Source of the DNA: Branchiostoma floridae
Lineage: Eukaryota > Chordata > Leptocardii > Amphioxiformes > Branchiostomatidae
Assembly (NCBI RefSeq): GCF_000003815.2
Contig: NC_049995.1
Coordinates: 12,567,436 to 12,631,435 of the forward strand
DNA length: 64,000 nt
Direction: 5' to 3'
The notes under the pieces: model-generated
Database searches by the model: none
The model's input: only the letters and a program-made list of their open reading frames with translations
Told to the model about the DNA's origin: nothing
Translations under genes and position numbers: made by a program
Shown: positions 1-10,519 of the stretch, in pieces
Layout: each line of letters starts with the position of its first letter
Position numbering within the stretch: the stretch's first letter is position 1

Positions 1-302
1 GGAGCTGCTCTCCATGGTAAGAGGGCACATGGTCAGTGCATGGTGCCATATCGAGCTTGTTTCCCTCTTTAAACAAAACTGGCGATAAAGAAACATTATT
101 GGCAACGATTGTACCTTACAGTCTTACTGGAGTTGAATATAACTTGTCATTAGACAAACCAAGTCTAGGAAACATGCATTCTTGTTCATATGTTTCTTGT
201 TCAAATGATAGTAGTATCATAAAGATTGAGGATGTTAGGAAAATGATGCATGTTGATGTCAAATGGCCTTCAAGCTTCATATTCAAAATCTATCGTCAAC
301 AG

Positions 303-2593
303 GATTCACGATGAGGGTTTCTCCTCGACTCCGGACACCAACGCCATCATCAAGTATAACGGTGACGTGTTCTGGCCATATCCGGTCACCGCTCGGACAT
401 CCTGCCTACTGGACATCAGTCTATTCCCCTACGACGTCCAAAGATGTCCGCTGGAGTTCGGCTCATGGACCTACAATGCTGAACAGCTCGCTTTGGTAAA
501 CGTATCGCCAGAAGGGGACACTGAAGAGTTTATAGAGAACGGGGAGTNNNNNNNNNNNNNNNNNNNNNNNNNNNNNNNNNNNNNNNNNNNNNNNNNNNNN
601 NNNNNNNNNNNNNNNNNNNNNNNNNNNNNNNNNNNNNNNNNNNNNNNTCCGAAAAAAACTTAATGTCCGGAGCCAAGTCCGGACTTGCAAAAAGCAATCT
701 GTCACTTATATTCCCTTTTTTGTTCTAAACCATCTAAAACCTTCCATAGACAGTGAAATTTGCACTGGAAAAAGGCAAAAAACATTTCGTGTTTACACTG
801 GCTGTATATAATTTGCATGTATTTTTCACATTGCATTTCAATTCATGCTAGAATGCAATTTTATATGCACCATGCGGACTTAAAGTCCGGACCTGAACCT
901 GAACTGCTGGACCTGAATCCGGACCTGAACCTGAAGATGATTTTAGGTACGCACCACTATGGTATATGGCCGTACTTTCATACTCTGGAAGCCTCCATGC
1001 AGAGCATAGGCTCCGGCTACATCTTGGCGTTTTGTGAGGCGACCGCGAAACATAAAGAAAACGATACGAGCTAGAAAGCCCAATAAAACGCCTAAAACGT
1101 AAAATGATGTTGCCTAACCTCTGCCAGGAGAGTAGTATTAACTCTCATTAAAGACTCTCTCTACAAACTGTAGACAAACTGTGGACACTAGTTTTCAAAA
1201 GCGGATCTTATACTAGTAGGCAAAATTACTGCCTTTTATATGATAACCCTTAAACTGCCAAACCCGGATATATCCTGCACACATGTCCTTGATCCTGTGT
1301 GCCGCACCCGGACATATCCGGGATAGCGTATTCCAAGTAACAACTTTGCGCGCGTGTAGCGCACGAACCCTGGAAGTTAGGGACGTCAGCCTTGTTCAGG
1401 GGTTCCTTATTGGAGGTCAGCGGCCAACCCTGGCACTGATAGCATCTTATAGGGCTGAAACTCTAATGACATTATATGTCATTCCTCAGGACGATTCTTC
1501 GGAGGAATGATCCTGCTGATCACCCTCTCCTCAGTCATGACCATCTTCATCCTCGGTCTGCACTTCCGCGGTCCCAAACTCTACCCGGTCCCGATGTGGC
1601 TCCGTCCTGTGTTCTTCATGGGTCCTCCAAAGGTACCTGCATCTGTATCTGTTTCTGTATCTATACTTGAATACCACGGAAAAATTCATATTTCTCATGC
1701 AATTAGATAAACCATATATTATTGATTCCATTTGTCCTTATCTTTATAACTGTTTTAAGAAGCGAGAAGAAGTTGAACTTGTACATACTTGAATGTATTA
1801 GCATATGTAGAGATGATAAGATACCTTTTTTGTTGTTGTCAAAATTGTACCTTATCGCTAGCGCTACGACCTGTACTTAGCTTGTTTGAGCACAAATGTA
1901 CAATAAAGGTCATTCATTCATTCATTCTATATAGCCGGTATAACGCAGCGCGGCAGCAGCTGGTTATATTACACTGAACGACCCGTCACACCTAATTTTT
2001 GTGCATCTATCTGCTAGCGTTCTTTAAAACTATCCAGAGAAGATGCCCCTACTGTTCTTGGTGATAACAAATTCCACTCTACTATAGTTCTCTGTTCTGG
2101 GAAAGAACGAACTTTTGAAAACATCAATCCTTGGTTGGTAACTCTAGTACTTGAAGGCATGACCGTTTACTGTTCATTTTAGAGCTGGTGTTAGATACTC
2201 ATCAGTCGGTACGTCCACCAGTTTATTGGTCATTTTGTACATCATGCAAAGTTTTGACATTTTCCCATTGTCTTCAAGGTGTGGAAGATCGAGGTGGTGA
2301 GGAAAGAAGATGCGCAAACAACGAAGAAGAACGGAGTACCAGGAGACACTGCGCTATCCGACTCTGAGTTCTCGCGTACTATCGCGAGAATCGAACAAAG
2401 CATTTCCGATTTTGTCCAGGAGGAGGAGCTGAAACTGTATTACACAGCGTTGCGCAAGGAGTGGGAGCTATTGGCTAAACGGATTGACTTTTTCCTCTTA
2501 ATGATATTTCTGGTCAGTTTTTTCATCACAACAGTCGCAATGCTTGCCTCTAGCTTAAGTTCAGACGTCGACTTAAAGGTGGGTTCGCACTAA
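303..2593 (+). CDS. Nicotinic acetylcholine receptor-like subunit (Cys-loop channel), partial, 3' exons
   Basis: Three coding exons are visible: 303-547 (cut by the gap), 1490-1632 and 2279-2593 (stop TAA). The first starts after an AG acceptor and encodes the second half of the extracellular ligand-binding domain, with a canonical Cys-loop (two cysteines 13 residues apart, FPYD between them), the loop B GSWTY motif and the ENGE turn before loop C. TM1 and TM2 should follow but fall in the 100-N gap; the sequence after the gap is non-coding, so the true gap is longer than 100. Exon 1490-1632 (143 bp, same length and phase as in the paralogue at 5984-10519) encodes TM3. The last exon encodes a short cytoplasmic loop, the EWELLAKRIDFF segment and TM4. 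It should form a pentameric ligand-gated cation channel in the plasma membrane. Exons for the signal peptide and N-terminal half must lie upstream of the window; the ligand is unknown. Confidence 0.88.
548..647. other. Assembly gap, 100 N
   Basis: Exactly 100 Ns, a conventional placeholder for a gap of unknown size. It removes the TM1/TM2 part of the receptor exon starting at 303. By comparison with the 536 bp homologous exon at 7355-7890, roughly 290 bp of coding sequence plus a donor site are missing. Confidence 0.95.
890..945 (+). repeat. Short imperfect tandem repeat of a GGACCTGAA-type motif
   Basis: In the intron after the gap, GGACCTGAA and CCTGAA words repeat several times over about 55 bp (ccggacctgaacctgaact, then ggacctgaatccggacct). 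It looks like a small degenerate minisatellite. No function is suggested. Confidence 0.6.
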
Positions 2594-2908
2594 TCTCCAA
2601 CCAGATCCACGGTGCGTAATGTATATTATGTCATACCTATGACGCGAAATGTTCGATACGGGTGTTCCGAACCGGGCCATAACTTCCGTATCGCACAGGT
2701 TCGAAAGGTGTATCACACGGGCTCCATTCAAATAAATCGAACTGTTTCGAGCGGGCCGAGTGCGGCGCCATCGAAAGTTCGAATACCTGATTCGGACGTT
2801 GGAACATTACTGTTGCAACACTTTTTGTTCGAGGGCACCAAATTTATTCAACTTCTGCCGCATTTCGCATCAAAACAGTGGTTTTCTCAGGTGGGTATGA
2901 CATAAATG

Positions 2909-3043
2909 AAATACAACACGGTGTATTCCGCATCACCCTCGGTCCCAGCCCTCCCGGGGGTCGGATCACCCTCCGGCCTTCGGGCGATCCGACCCGCGGT
3001 CGGGCTGATACCTCGGGTGATACGGAATACACCGTGTTGTATT
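2909..3043. mobile_element. Foldback (MITE-like) hairpin element
   Basis: Near-perfect inverted arms of about 32 bp (left begins aatacaacacggtgtattcc, right ends with its complement) enclose a GC-rich core that itself contains the inverted pair gggtcggatc / gatccgaccc. The whole 135 bp can fold into one long hairpin. There is no coding capacity. It probably lies in the 3' UTR of the + strand receptor gene if the poly(A) signal at 3737 is used. Confidence 0.75.
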
Positions 3044-3149
3044 CTATATGTATCAAACTTCCCGTGCCCGTTTGACTCCCTTAGCCATCTACACTCCTTG
3101 GCCAGCTTTGATACTATCTTATGGCACCGTAGGATCTGCTTGGAGATTA

Positions 3150-3434
3150 GGTTCACACGTGTGTATTCAAGTCCGTATGAGGTCCGTATGGACGTCTTGG
3201 TTTCTACCTGGCCCTACAAGTCACTGGAAAATAGTAGAAATTGGACAAATATTGGACAACACGCCAGAAGAGTTAGCTGGGCGCAGATTATGCTCCACGG
3301 CTAACACCAATGGCATATTATGTATCTATATTTGTCAAAATTCTCCTATTTTTCAGCGACTTAAGGAGCCTGGTAGAGGCTAAAAATTCCATACGGACCT
3401 CATACGCACTTGACTATATACGCACGTGTGAACC
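3150..3434. mobile_element. MITE with about 45 bp terminal inverted repeats
   Basis: The left arm (from gttcacacgtgtgtattcaa through the tgaggtccgtatgg motif) is repeated in inverse orientation at 3385-3434. The 285 bp interior has no transposase. It is a non-autonomous DNA transposon or foldback sequence of unassigned superfamily. Confidence 0.75.
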
Positions 3435-3736
3435 CGGATTCAGAGCAAAAATCGTGTAGCATATACATTTTATGTAGCAACAAAAATAGCTTTGATTAAA
3501 TTGAAAATGTATGGCAATCAAATTGTTTAAGCTAATTGTAAAAATTAATTTAAAAATGTATGAAGCCTTAACGAGGAAGGATTGCTTTGTATATATAGGA
3601 TGTAAAATATCAATCTGTTATTGTATATATGGGTAGAGCGGCGTCTGTACTTTGAAGTAGCTGTGGTTGGTAACTTTGAAAGGAATAACCTCAAACCAAA
3701 AAGCGCCTAAGGCTAAATAGATTGTACTCGAAGCTA

Positions 3737-3742
3737 AATAAA
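3737..3742 (+). promoter_or_regulatory. Candidate polyadenylation signal for the + strand receptor gene
   Basis: A canonical AATAAA lies about 1.1 kb downstream of the stop codon at 2593. It would give a 3' UTR containing both foldback elements. No transcript evidence is available. Confidence 0.35.
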
Positions 3743-5572
3743 GGTTGAGAAAAGTACAGTGTGTATTATTATCAACTTGTCGCTTCTCATCAAGGCAAGT
3801 GAGTTTTTATACATCACAAAACATTTTTGTCTTGCCATATTTTTCAAAACTATAGTTTGCAGAGACAAACACTAAGGGGTCAGCTGTTGGTCACGCCCAA
3901 CGAAACATCGTATTGTATTTACAATTCATGCATAACAGTTTAATGTTTTATATTGTAGTTATTAAAAACATCAAAATGAAAGTTATATCCTGTACAAAAA
4001 TACTCAATGATTAAACTGTTAGTACTTATTAAAATGAAGAAATATTTGAATGTTGCTTTGATTTGATTTGGATTTAACATTTAGTAAATTACATTCGTAA
4101 AGACAGTAAATATAAATCATACGAAAACGCTTTGACAAAGAAGATTTGCAAAGAAATCAACACCAGAAAAAATAATCAGAAATATTGCCAGTGTCTGTGT
4201 CCGTAAACAGACTTTTTATTCAGTTAAATTCAGTAATAGAAAGTTTACATACAAATATGTACTAATCGTAAATTACATTGTAATAGAATATCTACCTTTT
4301 TGCTAGATATAAGGTTCCGCCTTGTATGAGGTAACTAGTTTGCCCATGCTGAAAGGTGATCAGAATACTAGTACTCAAAATATTTTCCTGACCTATTATA
4401 CCATCGTTCAAACAAGCTATTTTTCACATTGAAAATTCTATTATTACAAACTATGGAAACTTGCATGCATGAAAATACATAGATAATACGCAGAAGGTTA
4501 GAATAGATATTACATTGTACATATAATTATTCTTTTGCCGTGGCTGTATTTATCTTTTTACATGTATTAAAACACATTCGTATGTCTTTCTGGATTGAAT
4601 AAAATTCGTTAAAAATCAAATATGTTTGTTACAAAGACTTAAATATCTGTTGATAGAAAATAGTTTTGCCAGCAAGTACCCAAATATGAATTGCCTAAGA
4701 TTGTGTGTGCCCCTATTGATCTAGTGACTAAAACCTTTAAGCAAAAATAATCAGTTTTAACATCTTCACATATACTGTATCGCTATGAGTCAATATCAGA
4801 CAAAAAATCAAAATAAATGTAGGTTAAATTATCATAGTAACAGCTGTCATTCTACGTACATCACCATTGTTTATGCTAACATCACCATATGTTATTTTCC
4901 TAAAGTGTCCATATTTACATTGATTCACAATGAAATCATTCATTTCGAAGTAGACTTAACACAAAAATTCTGAAACCTAAGATTTCATCAACCATATTTC
5001 AATTTTATCATACTTTATAAAGTGCGTCACTATTGTAGTTGGAAAGTTTCTCTACTGCAGTTAGCAATGTTTGCTATCACTGTACATTTGTTTGTTTAGC
5101 ACCGCGGTGTCTTAAGTGAGTAAAAAGTAGAAAAAAAAGGTCCGAAATTTTCATCGATCACATGTGCACATTTTAATAATTAGCATAATTTATCACTTAA
5201 TTATTATTGTGTTTCTCATTGAATATGATCACGTTTGGGGCTAATGCGATGTATTGAAAGCAGTGATTTGAATCTAATCTCTCGGCGATGGTAACTACGT
5301 AGAAAAATTGATAATTTTTATCAAAAACGGAAATGATCACTTTTTTGCTGATTTTGTTTATTTCAACTCGTGAGGGGGTTAGCAATCGGTTTGGTTTTAG
5401 TCAGAAGAGGTTTGGTATTCTGTGGCTAGAGGTCGGGATGGTTGGAACAAGGTTATTCTAGATAGCCCTGGGCTCAATCGGGAGTAAGTCATTTATTGGT
5501 CGGGAGATTTTTAATAGGCGCATGATAGGCTTGGCATATAAAACTGGTTAGACTGCTCCTGAATTACCGCGT

Positions 5573-5974
5573 TATACACCTTTCTCACGTGCCGTCCATG
5601 GTAGATCGAAAACGAGGTCAATGAGGCAAACAAAAGACTGTCCATGATAAATTAGCAGTTCAGCCAATAACAGCCTGGCAATTAGGAAAGCGACCAATAA
5701 GAAAATGGCTGCATGTCCGTCAAATATTTGCATTATTATGTTTTATTATATCGTTGTTATGCATCTCTTAAGGGACTGTGTGACCAGTCTTCGCTTCTCT
5801 AAATTGCTTCATCTTTCAGTGCATAACACTAGTTATAATATTTATCATTTGATCATATTTGTGCGGTTTGTGGGAAAACTAAACAAATGGGAGCTGATTT
5901 TAGAAATAAGTTTGGTCTTTTTGTCTCAATGACCTCGTTAAATCTATCATGGCCGCCGCGTGAGAAAGGTATAT
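5573..5974. mobile_element. MITE with about 48 bp TIRs, TA-type target
   Basis: The left arm (cacctttctcacgtgccg, on through cgaggtcaatgag) is repeated inverted at 5925-5972 (ctcaatgacctcgtt to gcgtgagaaagg). The flanks both read TATA, which fits a TA/TATA target duplication as in Tc1/mariner-like elements. No coding sequence lies inside. The right end is only about a dozen bases past the stop codon of the minus-strand receptor gene, so the transposon probably supplies the start of its 3' UTR. Confidence 0.75.
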
Positions 5975-5983
5975 ATTAGTTGT

Positions 5984-8900
5984 CTAGTGGGCGTGACCCG
6001 TAGCCGACTTGTAATTAGGGTTTACCAGATCGGAGACAAGCATGGAAATGGTCATGACGACAAAGGCGAGCAGAAAAATCACCAAGAGACACTTGTCGAT
6101 TTGTCTGGCCAAGAATTCCCACTCCTTACGTAAACCCATGGTGAAAGATTTCTTCTCGTAATCTTCTACAAAGTTGGCGACGCATTGTTCAATTCTCGCG
6201 AGAGAGCGCGAGATCGCCGTGACGTCAGGGTTGGATGACTTAGTACCTCCGTTGACCTTCGCTTTGCTCTCATCGTCCTTCCTGACGACTTTGACCTTCA
6301 GCACCTTTATAACATTACATACGTTTAGTATACATTTTCAGTTATGTATATGTTATTACATTATATCATTCATTATTATTACTACTACTTTATTACTATT
6401 ACTTCTACATAATCCATATTAAGTTTGTTAGAATCAATCATATTTTGTTAATCATTGTTTTTATACATCTTCTACATACAAAATCCAGGTAATGGCTTCT
6501 GACATTTAAATTGACCTTTGATCTCCCACCTTCACTCTAAGTTACCTTAGTTGATTCTGATATAACGTCCTTGGTTGATTTTGTTACTTTTCTGTTGTAT
6601 TAATTGTACAAGATTTGTTGCCTATGTTTTGTTTTTATCGTTTATGAATTGTAGAACTCCAGGAAGTGGAATAGTGATACTACATTAAGTCACGTTATCA
6701 CTGATGGAGATCCCCATAAAACAAACAAACAAACAAACAAACAAACCTTGGGAGGACCCATGAAGAACATGGAGCGGAGCCACTGTGGGACGGGTTTGAC
6801 TTTTGGACCTTGGAAATGCAGGCTGAGGACGAAGATGGTCATGACCGACGACAGGGTGACCAAGAAGATGACACCTCCGAAGAATTTTCCTGAGAAAAGT
6901 AAATAAGAACGTTAGAGGCACTTATACACATGGGTTTAACATTATGTCTTCAAGCTGTGGAAATAAAAGGAAAACGGTAAAGGAATAGATCTAGTGCTTT
7001 TTCTTAAATGACACATTTGGTCAACACCAATCTTACTTCAATACTTGGACAATGTTGCGCCGTTTACTACCAGTTTTCAATATGCTTTTTTTTTGCTAGT
7101 CCAACCTCTCGATTCGTCAGTTTGATTTGATTGTTGATTTTAAGATGTATATATTCATTATCCACAATGTAATGATTTTGATACCCTGCTGTCCTCAAGC
7201 ATGAATTGAAATGTCCGTGCTCTGATACGTAAATGCCAATCAATTGATAAACCGATACTATTACTATGCTAAAAGAGACAACAGTGAAGAAAATACTTTG
7301 ATGAAAGTTAGATTTTTGATATGTTCTCGTTGGTTCAGTAGAGCTTATGCTTACCTATCAGCGGTATGTTTATTGATGTCGGAGGTAGCTTGTCTATCAC
7401 CAGCTGGAAGAAGACGATCAGTGATAACAGCGTTGTGATGCTCATGGCCAACTTCTCACCTGTACCTGAAGACAAACAAAACCCCAAAAGAGCTAATATT
7501 CCAAGGAGAACACTCGGCCCCACCACGTAGTAGCTATAGTACAGTGCCCTACGCGATATTTCTACGGTGTACTCAATAGTCGAAAAATGTCCCCCCGAAA
7601 GGTTCCTGTGGATGTGAATGTCTGCGTCAAAGGATAGAAGCTCCCACTCTCCGTTTAGTATGAACTCTCCGGTGAATCCCTGTGACGACACGTTCACCAA
7701 TTCGAGCTTGTTTTCCGCATAGGTCCAGGAGCCGAACTCCAGCGGACATCTTTGGACGTCGTAGGGGAAAAGGCTGACGTCCAGGAGACAGGGGCTGCGG
7801 ACGGTGACCGGATATGGCCAGAACACGTCACCGGTGTGCTGGATGATGGCGTTGGTATCCGGAGTCGCCGACCAACCTTCGTCGTGGATCCTGTCAACAG
7901 TAGATAATAAGTGTTAAGTTTAAAACAATATACTGTGACGCCGTGTGTGGCATAACTGATAGAGCGTTCGGCTCGGAATCTAGAGGTCCCGAGTTCGATA
8001 CCCGCCATGCCCCCCGTCGTTGTGCGCTTGTGAAAGGTACTTAACATGACCTCCCTCACTTCATCCAGGTGCAAAAATGGGTACCTGACTTCGGTCAGGG
8101 AGGCAAAAAAAGACTAACTTTATCTTCTGTCTGTACTGTGTACGTGGCACTGTTGATATAAGTACTAGCTTGAAAGCAGTGCCACAATGTTATCGTCTGT
8201 CCAAAACCAAATAGAAAACAAACAACATAAAATACCGACACCAACATCCAATAGATTCTCATTAAATTAGACATTAAACTAATTTAAGATACGCCAAAAA
8301 GCTATTACTCAAGCAACTGGATATGATTTTGGAAGCGGTCAGACGTTGCAGACAGTATCTATTGTAATTAGTCAGTGAGGTGGGAGAGATCTGGTAGAAA
8401 CATGTACAGATTTTATTCTACCTATGAATAGTTAAAGCCTTTTTCTATCAGATATCCTCAGTGACGAAAGGTAGTGCTAGTGGTGGATACTATCTGGTCG
8501 AAACAGGTTTTAAAACTAACATCCATAAAATTTACATACCTTGCACGTGCCTTATCATCATTTTGTGCTTTGTCAAAGTTTTTGAAGTCTATCTAGATTT
8601 CAAGCTCTTCAATGGCAGAGGTCTTTGAACATTTAACTTCAGGCCACACCAACACAACATATTCGTAACACTGCTAGGAAACTAGTTATAAATTTATGAT
8701 TTTTCCATTGTTTTAACATGTCGTTCACGGTTTTTAATTCAGACTGCCAGGAGGAGTGTTATGTCCATGCAAGTATCGTTTGATAACCCAGTCTACTACT
8801 TCTACTACATATTGTCGTTTTAAGGGTGGTTTACCTGTTATACAGGACGGTGTCTGGCCGCCATATTGTCTCACTGTTGATGTGGAGCTCAGTAATGCCG

Positions 8901-10519
8901 CCGTTCTCTTCGGGCTTCCAGGTGAGAAACTTGTCAGTCCACGACTGTCAATCAATCAATCAATCAATCAGTCAGTCAGTCAATCAATCAATCAAACTAA
9001 AAAAATCATAATTCAATGGAAGAAATCTAGTGAGGTACAATTCAATAGACTCTGAATATTATTAATCATTAAGATCATAGTGATTCTTAATCATCGTGGA
9101 TAGTAGTTTAGATTTACCTGGCGTATCCATAGATTCGTTGTCAGTACCTGCTCCTTCGTGTCCTGGTAAATGAAAATAGAACGGTGTTATCAAAGTGAAC
9201 AATAGATACAGACTAGCGAGTATTCTGCACTTTTCAATAATCATAGTTATCATATTTTTTACCTTTTCTCCGACGAGCATGAATGACGATCATATTTTAT
9301 TTATACTGACAATATTATAGTCATGCACTTCTAAGTCCAGTAAATATGAGCAAGTGTTTCATTGGAGCTCATCTGTACTGGTATTAGTCATAGTAAAATG
9401 CTAAACTATCTTCAAACACAAATAAAAGTATACACGGATAAAATTTTCAACGCCATTCCTGGTGTAACCTTACAGTCTGGTCTCGAGGTTGACATCTTGC
9501 AAAGGTGATAGTCGCCTGTTATGTTAATCCTTCCACAAATGTGGTAAAACTTAATAAAGTAAATGAATTATCGTACCAGTTGTACAATCTGTGCCAGGGC
9601 CACGTCAAAGTAGACGGTAGTGATGTCCGAGGGGTGTTGAACCGGCCGTGCGCTGGTGGAGTAGTTTATCAGAAGCTTGGAGATGACATCATGTTCAGAT
9701 ACCGCACCACCTGTGCGCAGAGTAGAAATGATAATGGGAATAGTGGGAAAATGATAAGAACTCATGTAAAAAAAATCACGGGTCTTATAATATTGGGGCA
9801 AGTGTGCAGATGTTGACACACTAGCAGCACCAAATCCGTAGGTGTTTTGGCACCTTTAGACAGATTAGCCGTGAGGCTCGTTGGGCGTCACTCGACCGTC
9901 ATGGGGGCAGGGGCATGGCGAGTATCGAGGTCAGGACCTGCTGATTCTGATTCCAACATTCTAGTTTTTGCGCCATACAGACACCCCATGTAAAGCATGC
10001 AGAACATACAGGGGGTTCATTGACGTCATAAAAATAATAATTTCAATCCTCTAACGACTATGTTGGCGGGTAATTAAGCAGTAGCATCTTCGTGTGGCTA
10101 TCAAACGTACACTGTAATTCAACATGGCGCAGATGAATTCAAATGAAAAGGCACGTGTCGACACATGCGGGCACGTGTCGGTTGGCTGTCTCTATCTCTT
10201 ACAAAAACTACAGTGACTTTCGTATAGTCAACATTGAAGTATGGAATAGGGGTACAGAACAAATCTTAGACTTCTACTGACTAAACAATACAGGATTACA
10301 AACGTGAGTGCCATCGACTTTTCTAATCACAAAATAATCTTTCATGTATTAACCTAAAGAACTATCTGACTTTCTGTCGCACCCAGGCAACTTGTATTGA
10401 AAGGCAGCTGCCATCATGAAAAGGTTTTTAGACGCTTTACCTTGTAGAAGAACAGTAGACCACAGACAGACAAATAGAAGAGCTGTCCAGGTAGAGGTGA
10501 TGACCCTTGCTGACATCAT
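5984..10519 (-). CDS. Nicotinic acetylcholine receptor-like, non-alpha-type subunit, complete
   Basis: Seven minus-strand exons join with matching phases to 455 codons plus TAG: 10519-10441, 9710-9577, 9162-9118, 8944-8835, 7890-7355, 6889-6747, 6304-5984. The 45 bp and 110 bp exons have the conserved nAChR lengths. Start is MM, the first of two in-frame ATGs, followed by a hydrophobic signal peptide (about residues 10-26). The ligand-binding domain has loop D (TTNLWIRQ), loop A (WRPDTVLYN), the Cys-loop Cys157-Cys171 and loop B Trp178. Loop C (about 206-230) lacks the vicinal cysteine pair, so this is a non-alpha-type subunit. TM1 is about 238-262; TM2 begins after Glu268-Lys269 (cation-type -1' Glu), keeps Leu 9' (278) but has Ala at 2' (271); TM3 is in exon 6; the cytoplasmic loop is short; TM4 ends the protein. 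It likely needs alpha-type partners for agonist binding. A paralogue faces it at 303-2593. Confidence 0.93.
7355..7890 (-). CDS. Receptor exon 5: Cys-loop, loop C, TM1 and TM2
   Basis: This 536 bp exon is one uninterrupted coding block, with acceptor AG at 7892-7891 and donor GT at 7354-7353. It carries the Cys-loop, loop B, the cysteine-free loop C (RNLSGGHFSTIEYT) and the pore-lining helix (GEKLAMSITTLLSLIVFF). Residues that decide ion selectivity and gating are therefore all in this exon, the one lost to the gap in the neighbouring paralogue. Confidence 0.92.
7935..8112 (+). mobile_element. tRNA-derived SINE in receptor intron 4
   Basis: A tRNA-like head shows an A box-like TGGCATAACTGATAGAGCG and a B box-like GGTCCCGAGTTCGATACC, followed by a body (gtgaaaggtacttaac, then a cttcatccaggtg segment and acctgacttcggtcaggg) that is also recognisable in the copies at 15720-16100 and 33551-33760. 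It is not a functional tRNA gene: the acceptor stem does not pair cleanly and the SINE body follows directly. Confidence 0.7.
8285..8350 (+). repeat. Dispersed repeat, copy 1
   Basis: The segment containing ctattactcaagcaactgga recurs at 13512-13612 (reverse), 29805-29900 and 46783-46862 with about 80-90% similarity by eye. A fuller copy also carries a gtagaatccactacc-type end. It is a dispersed non-coding repeat of unknown class. Confidence 0.65.
8949..8997. repeat. (CAAT/CAGT)n microsatellite at a splice acceptor
   Basis: Twelve or so tetranucleotide units (caat with a block of cagt) end five bases from the acceptor AG of the 110 bp receptor exon on the minus strand. The repeat occupies the place where the polypyrimidine tract would normally lie. 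Confidence 0.85.
9412..9500. repeat. Dispersed repeat containing a gtatacacgga motif
   Basis: Shares the run cacaaataaaagtatacacg and the following aaaattttcaacg region with 31428-31545 and 34046-34110, where the better preserved form reads cttccaacacaaaggtatac. Probably the tail of an interspersed retroelement; class not determined. Confidence 0.5.
9767..9990 (-). mobile_element. tRNA-like SINE, copy A
   Basis: About 85% similar by eye to 11765-11975 over roughly 210 bp, from tcacgggtctta through the tgctgattctgattccaac segment. Read on the minus strand, the shared block has a B box-like GAGTTCGATACTCG in copy B. It lies just upstream of exon 2 of the receptor gene, in intron 1. Confidence 0.65.

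Larger units (their letters stand above)
2594..5983. other. Interval between two convergent receptor genes
   Basis: This 3.4 kb lies between the stop codons of the two tail-to-tail receptor genes. It holds three foldback elements (2909-3043, 3150-3434, 5573-5974). An AATAAA at 3737-3742 could end the + strand transcript; a TTTATT at 5492-5497 (AATAAA on the minus strand) could end the other. The rest, roughly 3450-5570, is AT-rich and I see no gene in it. Confidence 0.6.

Noticed and set aside
36-314. 92-codon open frame before the first receptor exon
   Set aside because: It shows no receptor motifs; the conserved exon starts at 303 in another phase context, directly after an acceptor. The gtaaga after ccatg at the window start looks like a donor but the preceding bases do not match the expected receptor exon.
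7935-8010. tRNA gene
   Set aside because: A and B boxes are present, but the acceptor stem is poor and SINE body sequence follows immediately; other copies exist in the window.
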